DNA of 64,000 nt from Enterobacter asburiae (GCF_007035645.1 NZ_AP019632.1:1984001-2048000), one strand, 5' to 3'; positions 48,811-58,188 are shown, counted from the stretch's first letter. Numbers and translations: made by a program. The notes: generated by a model from the letters alone, not told the origin.

Positions 48811-50427
48811 ATGAAGCATCCTGTTTCGCGTCTCTGCGCTGCACTGTACCTGTGCGGACTCTCTACACTCTCGTACGCTGCTGATGTGCCCCAGGGCACG
48901 GTACTGGCGCAAAAACAGGAGCTGGTCAGGCATATTAAAGACGAGCCGGCTTCGCTCGATCCGGCAAAAGCGGTGGGATTACCCGAGATTCAGGTAATTC
49001 GCGATCTTTTCGAAGGGCTGGTGAATCAGAACGAGAAAGGGGAGCTGACCCCCGGCGTGGCGACGCGCTGGCAGAGCAACGATAACCGTATCTGGACGTT
49101 CATCCTGCGCGATAACGCGAAATGGTCTGACGGTACGCCCGTCACCGCGCAGGATTTTGTCTACAGCTGGCAGCGTCTGGTTGACCCGAAAACCACGTCT
49201 CCGTTTGCCTGGTTTGCGGCGCTGGCGGGCATCAATAACGCGCAGGCCATTATCGATGGCAAAGCGGCGCCAGATACCCTGGGCGTGACGGCGGTGGATG
49301 CCAGAACCTTACGCGTCCAGCTGGACAAACCGCTCCCGTGGTTTAGCAACCTGACGGCAAACTTCGCCTTCTATCCGGTGCAAAAAGCGAACGTTGAAAG
49401 CGGGAAAGAGTGGACGCGTCCGGGCGCTCTGGTGGGTAACGGCGCGTACGTCCTGAACGACCGCGTGGTGAATGAAAAACTGGTTGTCGTGCCGAATACG
49501 CACTACTGGGACAACGCGAAAACTGTCCTGCAAAAAGTGACCTTCATTCCGATTAATCAGGAATCGTCCGCCACTAAGCGCTATCTGGCGGGGGATATTG
49601 ATATCACCGAATCGTTCCCGAAAAACATGTATCAGAAGCTCCTGAAGGACATTCCGGGACAGGTGTATACGCCGCCTCAGCTCGGGACCTATTACTATGC
49701 GTTTAACACGCAAAAGGGCCCGACGGCCGATGCCCGGGTGCGTCTTGCGCTGAGCATGACTATCGATCGCCGCATTATGGCGGAAAAGGTATTAGGTACA
49801 GGCGAGAAGCCGGCCTGGCATTTCACCCCTGACGTGACGGCGGGCTTCACCCCTGAGCCTTCACCGTTCGAGCAGATGTCCCAGCAGGAGCTGAACGCTC
49901 AGGCGAAAACGTTGCTCCAGGCCGCAGGTTACGGCCCGCAGCGTCCGCTGAAGTTGACCCTGCTGTACAACACCTCGGAAAACCATCAGAAAATCGCCAT
50001 TGCGGTGGCGTCCATGTGGAAGAAAAATCTCGGTGTGGACGTCAAACTGCAAAACCAGGAGTGGAAAACCTATATCGACAGCCGTAATACCGGCAATTTT
50101 GATGTGATCCGCGCGTCATGGGTAGGCGATTACAATGAGCCGTCGACCTTCCTGTCCCTGCTGACCTCCACCCACAGCGGCAATATCTCGCGTTTCAACG
50201 ACCCGGCCTACGATAAAATTATCCACCAGGCGACGCTGGAAACCACGGCGAAAGCGCGTAATACCGACTACAACATGGCGGAGAAAATCCTCCTGGAGAA
50301 AGCGCCTATCGCGCCCATTTACCAGTACACCAATGGTCGCCTGATTAAGCCCTGGGTGAAAGGCTACCCCATCAATAACCCGGAAGACGTGGCGTATAGC
50401 CGGACGATGTTTATCGAGAAGCACTGA
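48811..50427 (+). CDS. mppA: murein tripeptide-binding protein
   Basis: The 538-residue OppA-type binding protein has a Sec signal (residues 1-23, ending LSYAA). MppA binds L-Ala-gamma-D-Glu-meso-DAP and delivers it to OppBCDF. The start at 48811 is preceded by AAAGGGGAT; the frame extends upstream to 48781. It is divergent from mpaA, so the recycling genes sit together. A GC hairpin without T-run follows at 50440-50461. Confidence 0.95.
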   Translation: MKHPVSRLCAALYLCGLSTLSYAADVPQGTVLAQKQELVRHIKDEPASLDPAKAVGLPEIQVIRDLFEGLVNQNEKGELTPGVATRWQSNDNRIWTFILRDNAKWSDGTPVTAQDFVYSWQRLVDPKTTSPFAWFAALAGINNAQAIIDGKAAPDTLGVTAVDARTLRVQLDKPLPWFSNLTANFAFYPVQKANVESGKEWTRPGALVGNGAYVLNDRVVNEKLVVVPNTHYWDNAKTVLQKVTFIPINQESSATKRYLAGDIDITESFPKNMYQKLLKDIPGQVYTPPQLGTYYYAFNTQKGPTADARVRLALSMTIDRRIMAEKVLGTGEKPAWHFTPDVTAGFTPEPSPFEQMSQQELNAQAKTLLQAAGYGPQRPLKLTLLYNTSENHQKIAIAVASMWKKNLGVDVKLQNQEWKTYIDSRNTGNFDVIRASWVGDYNEPSTFLSLLTSTHSGNISRFNDPAYDKIIHQATLETTAKARNTDYNMAEKILLEKAPIAPIYQYTNGRLIKPWVKGYPINNPEDVAYSRTMFIEKH

Positions 50428-50439
50428 TGTTTTATGAGG

Positions 50440-50461
50440 CCTGGCGCGAGAATGCGCCAGG
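50440..50461 (+). terminator. hairpin after mppA
   Basis: CCTGGCGC-GAGAAT-GCGCCAGG, a perfect 8-bp stem 12 nt after the mppA stop, with no T-run; a probable 3' end signal. Confidence 0.45.
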
Positions 50462-50517
50462 TCTGCAAAACTCGTTACCGCTTCATTCGCTATGCGTGGC
50501 CCGATACCGGGTCTCTG

Positions 50518-51081
50518 TTATTCTAACAGCGCATTAAACTTCGCCAGCCACTGCGGATGCGCGGGCCAGGCGGGAGCCGTCACCAGGTTACCGTCTACAT
50601 GGGCCTGATCGATGCCAATAGCGGCGTAGTGACCACCGCTGAGACGGACTTCAGGCGCACAGGCCGGGTAGGCGCTACAGGTTCGTCCTTTCAGAATCCC
50701 CGCGGCAGCAAGCAGCTGTGGTCCGTGGCACACTGCGGCAATCGGCTTACGCGCGGCGTCAAATGCCTGTACCAGCTTTAAGACGTCCTCATTTAACCGC
50801 AGATACTCGGGCGCTCTCCCGCCGGGGATGAGCAGCGCGTCGTAGTCCTGCTCCTTTACGGCTGAAAAATCGGCATTGAGGGTAAAGCGGTGACCGGGCT
50901 TTTCGCTGTAGGTCTGGGCGCCGTCAAAGTCATGAATTGCCGTCATGATGTAGTCGCCCTTCGGTTTGTCGGGGCAGACCGCGTCCACCTGATGACCAAT
51001 CATCTGCAACGCCTGAAAAGGCACCATGGTTTCGTAATCTTCGGCGTAATCGCCAACCAGCATCAGGATCTTCTTGCTCAT
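50518..51081 (-). CDS. DJ-1/PfpI family protein
   Basis: The 187-residue protein of the DJ-1/PfpI superfamily has the nucleophile-elbow cysteine in [14 protein letters not shown] (about residue 117) and the partner glutamate in [12 protein letters not shown] (about residue 17). Members are described as deglycases, glyoxalases or chaperone-like proteins; the exact activity is not clear from sequence. The Shine-Dalgarno GAGGAAAGA precedes the ATG. In E. coli K-12 this interval carries ynaI instead. Confidence 0.85.
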   Translation of the reverse strand: MSKKILMLVGDYAEDYETMVPFQALQMIGHQVDAVCPDKPKGDYIMTAIHDFDGAQTYSEKPGHRFTLNADFSAVKEQDYDALLIPGGRAPEYLRLNEDVLKLVQAFDAARKPIAAVCHGPQLLAAAGILKGRTCSAYPACAPEVRLSGGHYAAIGIDQAHVDGNLVTAPAWPAHPQWLAKFNALLE

Positions 51082-51146
51082 CTTTCCTCACCTCTATCAA
51101 TAAAGATGATTAAGATATAGCCTGGCGTGGGTGAATTGCCGGAAAT

Positions 51147-51170
51147 AAAAAAGCCCGTCAGAGCACGGGC
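51147..51170 (-). terminator. terminator downstream of the small membrane gene
   Basis: On the minus strand GCCCGT-GCTCTG-ACGGGC is followed by TTTTTTATTT. A second hairpin, CCGCGTA-TTT-TACGCGG, lies at 51223-51239. It probably ends the dgcM transcript; the rest of 51171-51298 shows no gene. Confidence 0.75.
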
Positions 51171-51298
51171 AACATAAGCAAATGAATAAGTGATTCGTTA
51201 TCAACGTTGTTGGAGGATAACGCCGCGTATTTTACGCGGCTGTAACGGAAGCAGATACCTGACATATTCGGTAGGTGAAACAAGCGATTAAACGTGCG

Positions 51299-51517
51299 TT
51301 ACGGTGCATCGAAGGTCGGGTAAAGGCTATTTTCCAGGAACTCGACGAGATACCAGATCTCACCGCTAAAAATAAACCAGAAGCCAAATATAATAAGGAG
51401 TAAAATAATTAAGGTGAGTATTATTTCTGTTTTTCCCATTGCGGTTTTTACCCACCTGACGCTAATTGATTCGAGGTGGGCATTGTAGCGGGGCTTTTCC
51501 GGATACTCCAGTTTCAT
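51299..51517 (-). CDS. small one-TM protein coupled to dgcM
   Basis: This 72-residue protein is not recognised. It has a basic cytosolic head (MKLEYPEKPRYNAHLESISVRW), one strong TM helix (about residues 31-52, EIILTLIILLLIIFGFWFIF) and an acidic end (EIWYLVEFLENSLYPTFDAP). Its ATG overlaps the dgcM stop (ATGA, 51514-51517), so it is probably translated by coupling. An internal Met at 51439 would give a 46-residue version. The terminator at 51147-51170 follows. Confidence 0.55.
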   Translation of the reverse strand: MKLEYPEKPRYNAHLESISVRWVKTAMGKTEIILTLIILLLIIFGFWFIFSGEIWYLVEFLENSLYPTFDAP

Positions 51518-52746
51518 GCCGCAAGGACTTTATTGCGTCCGTCATTTTTAGCGCGATACAGCGCATCGTCCACACGCTTAAACAGCTCGTCAATACTTTC
51601 ACCCTGATTGTGCCGCGCTACGCCGATGCTGACGGTAAACCGCGGCAAGCCTGGAATCGTAATGCGGGCAACGGCTGCACGGACTGACTCGGCAATCTGC
51701 ATCGCGGTGTCGAGAGAGGTGCGCGGCAGCAGGATAACGAACTCTTCGCCACCCCAGCGGAACACCATATCGCCCTCCCGACTACAGTCTTCCAGCGTCC
51801 GGGAAAGGGCGATAAGCACCTCATCGCCTTTCAGATGGCCGAACAGGTCATTAATGTTTTTGAAATGGTCGGTATCCACCAGCAGCAGGCTAAATTGCTG
51901 CTGCGAGGGAAGTTTATTCAGATTGCTTTGATCGGTAATCGCGTAGAACTGGCGCCGGTTGAGTAACCCCGTCATGGAGTCACGTAACGCCGCATGTTCC
52001 AGCTCCTGCTCCAGCCTTTTTTGCTCGGTGATATCGTGGATGATGCACAGCATCAGCTTGTCACCGTAGATCTCAATGGGCCCGGCATACGTCTGAACGT
52101 GGCGGGTGGATCCATCGGCAAGGCGGTGAACAAAATTGAGCGGCTTATGACCACCGGGCAGCGCGGCAATCGCAGTCATAATGGGCATCACATCTCGCCC
52201 CAGCGTATTGATTTCCCAGGTATGCTTACTGCACATGTCATCATGTGAATAACCATAAAAATTGAGCGCGGCCAGATTCGCATCGACGATTTGACCGTCG
52301 CGGGCCGGATCGATTAACAGCATTGGGGCGCTGTTGGTCAGAAAAAAGCGTGCATAAAAACCCTGTTTTTTCCGACGGTAGGTAGCGGAACGGCTGGCCT
52401 TCAATCCTGAGAGTATTTGTTGGGAGATGCCCTCGAAAACAATCACATCGCCCCAGGGCGCGTAGTGGGCAAGCGAGAGACGACAGCTTAACGGCGTATC
52501 CTGTCCATCCCGGCTTGTTGTCCAGATTTCGACGATCTCCTGCTCTGTTTTCAGTTCAGATACATACATCGACAGGACGGTTTGCGCACTGGCAGAGTAG
52601 ATCCCTTTGCGCAGGTCATCGAGCGTTTTATCCCCCATGATCTGCGTTGCGGCCACATTCGCAAAAATGATCTTTTCCAACACGGGTGAAACGAGCCACA
52701 CGGGTGTTTTAATTACATTCAACGCATCAAAACAAGGTTGCGACAT
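51514..52746 (-). CDS. dgcM: DgcM (YdaM), diguanylate cyclase
   Basis: The 410-residue cytosolic protein has two PAS-like regions (about residues 5-110 and 135-245) and a C-terminal GGDEF domain with an active GGEEF (332-336). The length and long stretches (KQGFYARFFLTNSAPMLLIDP, DDALYRAKNDGRNKVLAA) match E. coli DgcM, which with MlrA activates csgD and curli in a local c-di-GMP module. No I-site RxxD is evident just upstream of GGEEF. The Shine-Dalgarno AGGAAA precedes the ATG. Confidence 0.93.
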   Translation of the reverse strand: MSQPCFDALNVIKTPVWLVSPVLEKIIFANVAATQIMGDKTLDDLRKGIYSASAQTVLSMYVSELKTEQEIVEIWTTSRDGQDTPLSCRLSLAHYAPWGDVIVFEGISQQILSGLKASRSATYRRKKQGFYARFFLTNSAPMLLIDPARDGQIVDANLAALNFYGYSHDDMCSKHTWEINTLGRDVMPIMTAIAALPGGHKPLNFVHRLADGSTRHVQTYAGPIEIYGDKLMLCIIHDITEQKRLEQELEHAALRDSMTGLLNRRQFYAITDQSNLNKLPSQQQFSLLLVDTDHFKNINDLFGHLKGDEVLIALSRTLEDCSREGDMVFRWGGEEFVILLPRTSLDTAMQIAESVRAAVARITIPGLPRFTVSIGVARHNQGESIDELFKRVDDALYRAKNDGRNKVLAA

Positions 52747-52838
52747 AGGCGTTTCCTGTTCATCGACAACATGTGCCTGACAATCATGACAGAATTGACT
52801 CGCGTGTACTCCCTTGAAACATACTCCACTTAACCCCG

Positions 52839-54968
52839 TCAGGCATGATTTTTTTGAGAAATAAATGCGGGGTCCGTTTGAATTTTATTAATGGGTATAA
52901 TCTGTTTGTCTGAGTTTATCTGCAGCAGTAGCCACGGTACCTGTTCGGCAGGTAAGGGGCGAGAGAACAGATATCCCTGCAGGTAATCGCAGCCGAGTCG
53001 GGTGAGAACCGCCTGCTGTTCTTCCGTCTCGATCCCTTCTGCCACCACATTCATCTCCATGGTCCGGGCGATACTGATAATGGTTTCAACCAGCTTGTAG
53101 CTTTTTTCATTTTCCAGCATCGACGTGACAAAGCTTCTGTCGATCTTGAGCTCTTTTGCTGGCAGCACGCTCAGCATCAAAAGGTTGGAATAGCCCGTCC
53201 CAAAATCATCAATCGAGACAACGATCCCCGCATGATTAAACGCATTGAGCAACTCAATGCTGCGGTCGAGATTTTTAAGCGCGGTGCTTTCCGTTACCTC
53301 CAGGATCAGCCGGGACGGAGACAAGCTATATTTTTCCAGCATCGACGAGACGATCTGGAAAATATCAGGCTGTTCAAACTGGATGGGGGATAGGTTGAGA
53401 GACAGCGTCCACTGGCTGAAGCCTTGCTCAGTCCAGAAATGAAGCTGTCGGCATGCCGCTTCAATGGCCCAGTTACCTACCGGAATAATTAAGCCCGTTT
53501 GTTCCAGGGAGGGGATAAACAGATTAGGCAGCACAACCCCTTGCTCAGGATGCCGCCAGCGCAGAAGGGCTTCAAAACCGTGAATGGTTTTCTCTCCCGC
53601 ATGCCAGGTTGGCTGGTACCACAGCTCAAACTGATCGCGCTCAAGCGCCTGAGAAAGCTCCTGCAGGAAACCGGGTTTCGCCGGGATCGCTGTTGACATC
53701 TCGGTCCGGTAAATCGCCCAGCCGTTGCGGCCATCTTCCTTGACGCGATGTAATGCTGCATCCGCCTTGAGCTTTAGCTCGTGCAGCGTTTCGCCATCCT
53801 GAGGATAGAGGCTTACGCCCGCGCTGATCGTTGTGCTTAACGTATGCCCGCAGACGGACAGAGGGCGTCGCACGTCTTCGAGCAACGCGGTGACCAGGGC
53901 GTTGAGCCTGTCGTCGTCACATTCCGGCACCAGCAGGATAAAGGCGTCGCCTCCCAGCCTTGCCAGGGTCATCTCTCGCGTGAGCCGGGCCGTGATGCGC
54001 TGCGCGACCGTGATCAATAGCTCATCACCGACGCTGTGACCCCACGTATCGTTAACGCGTTTGAAGTGATCGACGTTCAGGAAAATAACCGCAAATGGCT
54101 TCTTGCTCAGCAGCGCGCTGCGCAGACAATCCTGCATGCGGAGATCCATCTGGTGGCGGTTTGCGAGCCCGGTGAGCGCGTCAAACCGCGCCTGTAGCTC
54201 AAGCTGGCGGTTGAGCTGATGCAGATTATCCGTCAGCCGGCAGGTGCGCCGGTGGGAATCGATCAGCGAAATGATTAACATCACGCCGAGCAGGCAGAGC
54301 GTGGTGACCGACACCCAGATGGATAACCCCAGCTCGCCGATCCCGCCAGGGAGGGTATGCGCCATTTCCTGAAACCGCGCGGCACTCATGCCGGTATAGT
54401 GCATCGCACAAATGGCGGCACCCATGACGAAGGCCGCGAGAATGCGATTGATAAAGACGCCTTTGTGTTTATCCCGCAGGCGGAAAGCCAGCCACAACGC
54501 CGTGCCGGAGGCAACAACCGCAATAACCACGGACAACCCCACGAGGCGGCGATCCCAGATGATGCTGCCATCCAGCATCAGGGCCGCCATACCGATGTAG
54601 TGCATCGACACCACGCCAGCGCTCAGGATCGCCGTGGCAAAGATCAGTCGAAAGGGAGAAAGTTTTTTGCCCGCGACGGCAATATTAAGTGCCGTGGCCG
54701 ATGCAACCACCGCGACGCCCAGTGACGCAAGGGTTAACCAGAGGTCGTAGCTCATCATCATGGGCATTTGCATCGACAGCATGCCGATAAAGTGCATCGA
54801 CCAAATGCCAATGCCCAGCGTGACCCCACCGGCAATGCGCCAGAACAGGGCAGCCTTTCGGCTGGAGAGGGGGATCTTTCCGGCGCTGTCCAGCGCCACA
54901 AAGGAGGCGATAAACGCCACCAGATAAGAGATAGCGATTAACACAGGGTCCCACGATATATTGAGCAT
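52839..54968 (-). CDS. MHYT-GGDEF-EAL membrane c-di-GMP phosphodiesterase
   Basis: The 709-residue protein has seven TM helices (about residues 1-235) with three MHYT motifs (MHFIG at 58, MHYIG at 122, MHYTG at 189), thought to bind a metal and sense a gas. A degenerate GGDEF domain follows (GGDAF at 339-343), then an EAL domain with [31 protein letters not shown] and EGIETEEQ intact. It is most likely a phosphodiesterase whose GGDEF part is regulatory. It is 92 nt upstream of dgcM on the same strand. The 456 nt before the MCP gene hold no other gene. Confidence 0.88.
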   Translation of the reverse strand: MLNISWDPVLIAISYLVAFIASFVALDSAGKIPLSSRKAALFWRIAGGVTLGIGIWSMHFIGMLSMQMPMMMSYDLWLTLASLGVAVVASATALNIAVAGKKLSPFRLIFATAILSAGVVSMHYIGMAALMLDGSIIWDRRLVGLSVVIAVVASGTALWLAFRLRDKHKGVFINRILAAFVMGAAICAMHYTGMSAARFQEMAHTLPGGIGELGLSIWVSVTTLCLLGVMLIISLIDSHRRTCRLTDNLHQLNRQLELQARFDALTGLANRHQMDLRMQDCLRSALLSKKPFAVIFLNVDHFKRVNDTWGHSVGDELLITVAQRITARLTREMTLARLGGDAFILLVPECDDDRLNALVTALLEDVRRPLSVCGHTLSTTISAGVSLYPQDGETLHELKLKADAALHRVKEDGRNGWAIYRTEMSTAIPAKPGFLQELSQALERDQFELWYQPTWHAGEKTIHGFEALLRWRHPEQGVVLPNLFIPSLEQTGLIIPVGNWAIEAACRQLHFWTEQGFSQWTLSLNLSPIQFEQPDIFQIVSSMLEKYSLSPSRLILEVTESTALKNLDRSIELLNAFNHAGIVVSIDDFGTGYSNLLMLSVLPAKELKIDRSFVTSMLENEKSYKLVETIISIARTMEMNVVAEGIETEEQQAVLTRLGCDYLQGYLFSRPLPAEQVPWLLLQINSDKQIIPINKIQTDPAFISQKNHA

Positions 54969-55377
54969 TATGCAATCCCACGCCTGAGAGGGTTACCGAT
55001 TTCGCCTGCCGGATACATCTTTATCGGGCAACGAACATGCGCATTCAAACCATATTAGTTATTTATCGTGAAAAATGACCAGTCATATTAATACTCTAAA
55101 ACTTATTAAGAATATAAAATATATTCTCTTGTTAATATATTAAGCATTGCTAAACAAGAACGAATAACAGTAGCAAAGCTCCTTAAATATGAGGGCGATC
55201 GTGTCGTCTCACCGCGGGCGATACTATCGCTTAACATGGCTGGAGAACAGTATCACAGCATGCTGAGCAAAACATTTTCACTAATACGCTCTTTTTATCT
55301 GACTTAACGTAAATCTCAGGATGCTAACGGCGAAACAAAAAACAAGCGTTGTTTGCGATGAAAAACTTCCGGGCCAA

Positions 55378-55386
55378 TGCTATAAG
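55378..55386 (+). promoter_or_regulatory. extended -10 promoter candidate of the chemoreceptor gene
   Basis: TGCTATAAG is an extended -10 element 39 nt upstream of the ATG at 55425. No convincing -35 or FliA-type promoter was found. The surrounding 54969-55424 is A+T-rich and shows no gene. Confidence 0.35.
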
Positions 55387-55424
55387 TCTAAGTGCCGACC
55401 AAAATATAAAACGTGGGTATTATC

Positions 55425-56567
55425 ATGCTAAAAAATATTAGTGTAAGGACCTTTATTATCGGGTTCCTTTTCTCTCTTTTTTTGGTAAGTGCAGGTGTCG
55501 TTGTTCTATTTTCCAGCAATACGTCTCTCTTTATTTCGCTTAATGTCATCAATTTCGTTGCGCTATTTTTGCTCTGGGTCTATATGACGAAGTATCTTGT
55601 GACGCCGATCAATACGGTGAAGAGAAGTATTGAGGAGGTGACCGCAGGTAACCTTGGCGTATCTATCCCTGAATTTGGCAATAACTGTGCGGGCCGGCTC
55701 ATCCCCGGGATCAATAGTCTTTCCGGCAATATTGCGACGCTGGTGCGTGAGATCAGAGCGTCATCGCAAACCGCCATGACCTTATCGGATCAACTCTCGG
55801 CACGTAGCGCTCAGCTTTCGGTGAAAACCGAACAGCAGTCTGCGTCTTTGGTGCAAACCGCAGCCAGCATGGAGCAAATGGCCGCGAGCACCAAAAACAA
55901 TGCCGATAACACCCGCCTGGCGAGCGAGCAGGCAAATGTGGCGACGTTACAGGCGCGCAAGGGTGGCGAGCTGATGGGACAGGTCGCCAGCAATATGCAG
56001 TCCATTACCGAATGCGCGCAGCAGATGACGGAGATTATTTCGCTCATTGACGGCATTGCGTTCCAGACGAATATCCTGGCGCTCAACGCGGCCGTGGAGG
56101 CGGCAAGGGCGGGCGATCATGGCAAGGGTTTTTCTGTCGTCGCGGAAGAGGTAAGAAACTTGGCACACCGCAGCGCGGAGGCCGCGAAGAATATCAAAAC
56201 GCTGATTGAAGTCACCAGCAGTAACGTCACGCAGGGAGCCAGCGTTGTGTCACAGGCAGAGAAAAACATGCATGAAATCGTGACCGGCTCGGGAAATGTA
56301 AGCCGCTTAATGGACGACATTTCCGCGTCAACCTCAGAGCAGGAGAAAGGCATTTCTCAGATTACCCTGGCGCTATCGGAGCTGGAGCGGGTCACACAAA
56401 GTAACGTGGCAATGGCAGAGGAACTCAACGGTTCGTCTGATGTACTGCGTAATCAGGTGATTGAGCTGCAGACCCGAACGCGTAATTTCAGGCTCGATCA
56501 GTCATCCTTGTCCTCATCATCTGGCGGCTCGCCATCCTTCCTGCAGCGGCCAGAGCACTCTCTCTGA
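55425..56567 (+). CDS. methyl-accepting chemotaxis protein without periplasmic sensor domain
   Basis: The 380-residue protein has two close TM helices (about residues 9-28 and 36-55), a HAMP domain (about 56-105) and a full methyl-accepting signalling domain. The hairpin tip is canonical (SLIDGIAFQTNILALNAAVEAARAG...GFSVVAEEVRNLA, about 208-255). The loop between the TMs is too short for a ligand-binding domain, and the C-terminus (FLQRPEHSL) lacks the NWETF-type CheR/CheB tether. It probably senses in the membrane or via HAMP, or works in mixed arrays. A GTG at 55413 is an alternative start. Confidence 0.85.
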   Translation: MLKNISVRTFIIGFLFSLFLVSAGVVVLFSSNTSLFISLNVINFVALFLLWVYMTKYLVTPINTVKRSIEEVTAGNLGVSIPEFGNNCAGRLIPGINSLSGNIATLVREIRASSQTAMTLSDQLSARSAQLSVKTEQQSASLVQTAASMEQMAASTKNNADNTRLASEQANVATLQARKGGELMGQVASNMQSITECAQQMTEIISLIDGIAFQTNILALNAAVEAARAGDHGKGFSVVAEEVRNLAHRSAEAAKNIKTLIEVTSSNVTQGASVVSQAEKNMHEIVTGSGNVSRLMDDISASTSEQEKGISQITLALSELERVTQSNVAMAEELNGSSDVLRNQVIELQTRTRNFRLDQSSLSSSSGGSPSFLQRPEHSL

Positions 56568-56577
56568 CAGCACCTCA

Positions 56578-56602
56578 AAGCCTGGCATGCCAGGCTTTTT
56601 TC
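56578..56602 (+). terminator. chemoreceptor terminator
   Basis: AAGCCTGG-CATG-CCAGGCTT followed by TTTT, 10 nt after the stop. Confidence 0.88.
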
Positions 56603-56721
56603 ACGCCTCCGCCTGGTATGTACAATTCCTGAGCGATTTCAGCGCGATGGAATACATAGTTGTTGCTTAACCCCTGATGAAAGCTAGACTGACACCGAAG
56701 AGCTAAAAAGGTGGAGGCGCA

Positions 56722-57705
56722 GTGGAAAGCATTAAAGGATCTGAACTAAACGTTCCAGACGCAGTTTTTGCGTGGGTGCTGGATGGTCGCGGCGGTGCGC
56801 GACCGCTGGAAGATAATGATGTGATCGATAGTGCGCATCCCTGCTGGCTACATCTGAACTACACCCACCCGGACAGCGCTGACTGGCTGGCCTCGACGCC
56901 GCTCTTGCCCAATAACGTGCGCGATGCGCTGGCGGGTGAAAGCCTGCGGCCCCGCGTGAGTCGAATGGGTGACGGGACGCTGATCACCCTGCGCTGCATT
57001 AACGGCAGCACGGATGAACGCCCGGATCAGCTGGTTGCGATGCGTGTCTACATGGACGATGGGCTCATTGTGTCGACCCGCCAGCGAAAAGTTCTGGCGC
57101 TGGATGACATCGTCAACGATCTGAAAGAGGGCACCGGGCCGGTCGACTGCGGCAGCTGGCTGGTGGACGTCTGCGACGCCCTTACCGATCATGCGAGTGA
57201 ATTTATTGAAGAGCTGCACGACAAAATCATCGACCTGGAAGATAACCTGCTCGATCAGCAGATCCCGCCGCGCGGTTTTCTGGCCTTATTGCGTAAGCAG
57301 TTGATTGTGATGCGCCGCTACATGACGCCGCAGCGCGACGTGTATGCGCGTCTTGCCAGCGAAAGGCTCGCCTGGATGAATGACGATCAGCGACGCAGAA
57401 TGCAGGATATTGCCGACAGGCTGGGGCGAGGGCTGGACGAGATTGATTCCTGTATTGCCAGAACGGCGGTGATGGCGGACGAAATCGCGCAGGTGATGCA
57501 GGAGTCTCTGGCGAGAAGAACCTATACGATGTCCCTGATGGCGATGGTGTTTTTACCCAGCACGTTTCTTACCGGGCTGTTTGGCGTGAACCTTGGGGGA
57601 ATTCCGGGTGGCGCTTATCGCTACGGCTTTACCGCGTTTTGCGTGATGTTAGTTGTTTTGATTGGTGGTGTTGCATGGTGGTTGCATCGTAGTAAATGGC
57701 TGTAA
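56722..57705 (+). CDS. zntB: ZntB, zinc transporter of the CorA family
   Basis: The 327-residue CorA-superfamily protein has a large cytosolic N-terminal domain and two C-terminal TM helices (about residues 267-288 and 300-320) with the GVN pore motif (FGVNLGG) instead of GMN, as in ZntB. It transports zinc across the inner membrane; the direction has been debated. It uses a GTG start with a GGTGGAGG Shine-Dalgarno, as the E. coli-type N-terminus [18 protein letters not shown] supports. Confidence 0.96.
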   Translation: MESIKGSELNVPDAVFAWVLDGRGGARPLEDNDVIDSAHPCWLHLNYTHPDSADWLASTPLLPNNVRDALAGESLRPRVSRMGDGTLITLRCINGSTDERPDQLVAMRVYMDDGLIVSTRQRKVLALDDIVNDLKEGTGPVDCGSWLVDVCDALTDHASEFIEELHDKIIDLEDNLLDQQIPPRGFLALLRKQLIVMRRYMTPQRDVYARLASERLAWMNDDQRRRMQDIADRLGRGLDEIDSCIARTAVMADEIAQVMQESLARRTYTMSLMAMVFLPSTFLTGLFGVNLGGIPGGAYRYGFTAFCVMLVVLIGGVAWWLHRSKWL

Positions 57706-57751
57706 ATTTACGCTTTTTTCAGCTTTTAACGGGATCAAAACGCTCTTTTAA

Positions 57752-57765
57752 TTGAGCGAAGTCAA
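57752..57765 (+). promoter_or_regulatory. FNR box of fnrS
   Basis: TTGAGCGAAGTCAA fits TTGAT-N4-ATCAA with one mismatch in each half. Its centre is 42.5 nt before the fnrS start, the class II position. A -10 TATTAC lies at 57791-57796. Confidence 0.8.
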
Positions 57766-57800
57766 TAAACATCTACCCCGTAAGGTGCAATATTACTCCC

Positions 57801-57920
57801 GCAGGTGAATGCAACGTCAAGCGATGGGCGTTGCGCTCCATATTGTCTTACTTCCTTTTTTGAATTACTGCATAGCACAATTGATTCGTACGACGCCGAC
57901 TTCATAGTCGGCTTTTTTTT
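57801..57920 (+). ncRNA. fnrS: FnrS small RNA
   Basis: About 120 nt between zntB and dbpA match the E. coli Hfq-dependent sRNA FnrS from GCAGGTGAATGCAACGTC at the 5' end to a terminator (GCCGACTTCATAGTCGGC plus T8). FnrS is made under anaerobiosis via FNR and represses mRNAs of aerobic metabolism such as sodB, cydD and gpmA. The terminator loop is shorter than I recall from E. coli. Confidence 0.92.
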
Positions 57921-57975
57921 GCCTCCTGATTCTCAGCGTCTACCCTAAAAGGGACGACAGCAAATTCTGGAGGGA

Positions 57976-58161
57976 ATGATGAGCATCCTGAACGCTCTGC
58001 TACTGCAACAATCGCGTCAATCCGATCCCGTCCCCACCGATCCGGTGCCAATGCCCGATCCCATCCCGCGTCCGCAGCCGATGCCCGACCCGCCGCCAGA
58101 TCAAGAACCGATTAAATTGTCGCATCGAATCGCGAGATCTGCGAGGATACGCGCCATCTGA
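57976..58161 (+). CDS. small proline-rich protein, YnaL-like
   Basis: This 61-residue ORF lies between fnrS and dbpA. It has a short hydrophobic start (MMSILNALLLQQSRQ), a Pro-rich repeat stretch with PDP/PVP/PMP units (about residues 17-43) and a basic end (KLSHRIARSARIRAI). A strong Shine-Dalgarno (GGAGGGA) precedes the ATG. The tail resembles the small ORF ynaL that I recall next to E. coli dbpA. Function unknown. Confidence 0.65.
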   Translation: MMSILNALLLQQSRQSDPVPTDPVPMPDPIPRPQPMPDPPPDQEPIKLSHRIARSARIRAI

Positions 58162-58188
58162 CCGCAAAGATGACCACGAGAGACTACT

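Noticed and set aside
52839..54968. Active diguanylate cyclase in the MHYT protein
   Set aside because: The motif is GGDAF, lacking the glutamate expected for GGDEF/GGEEF activity.
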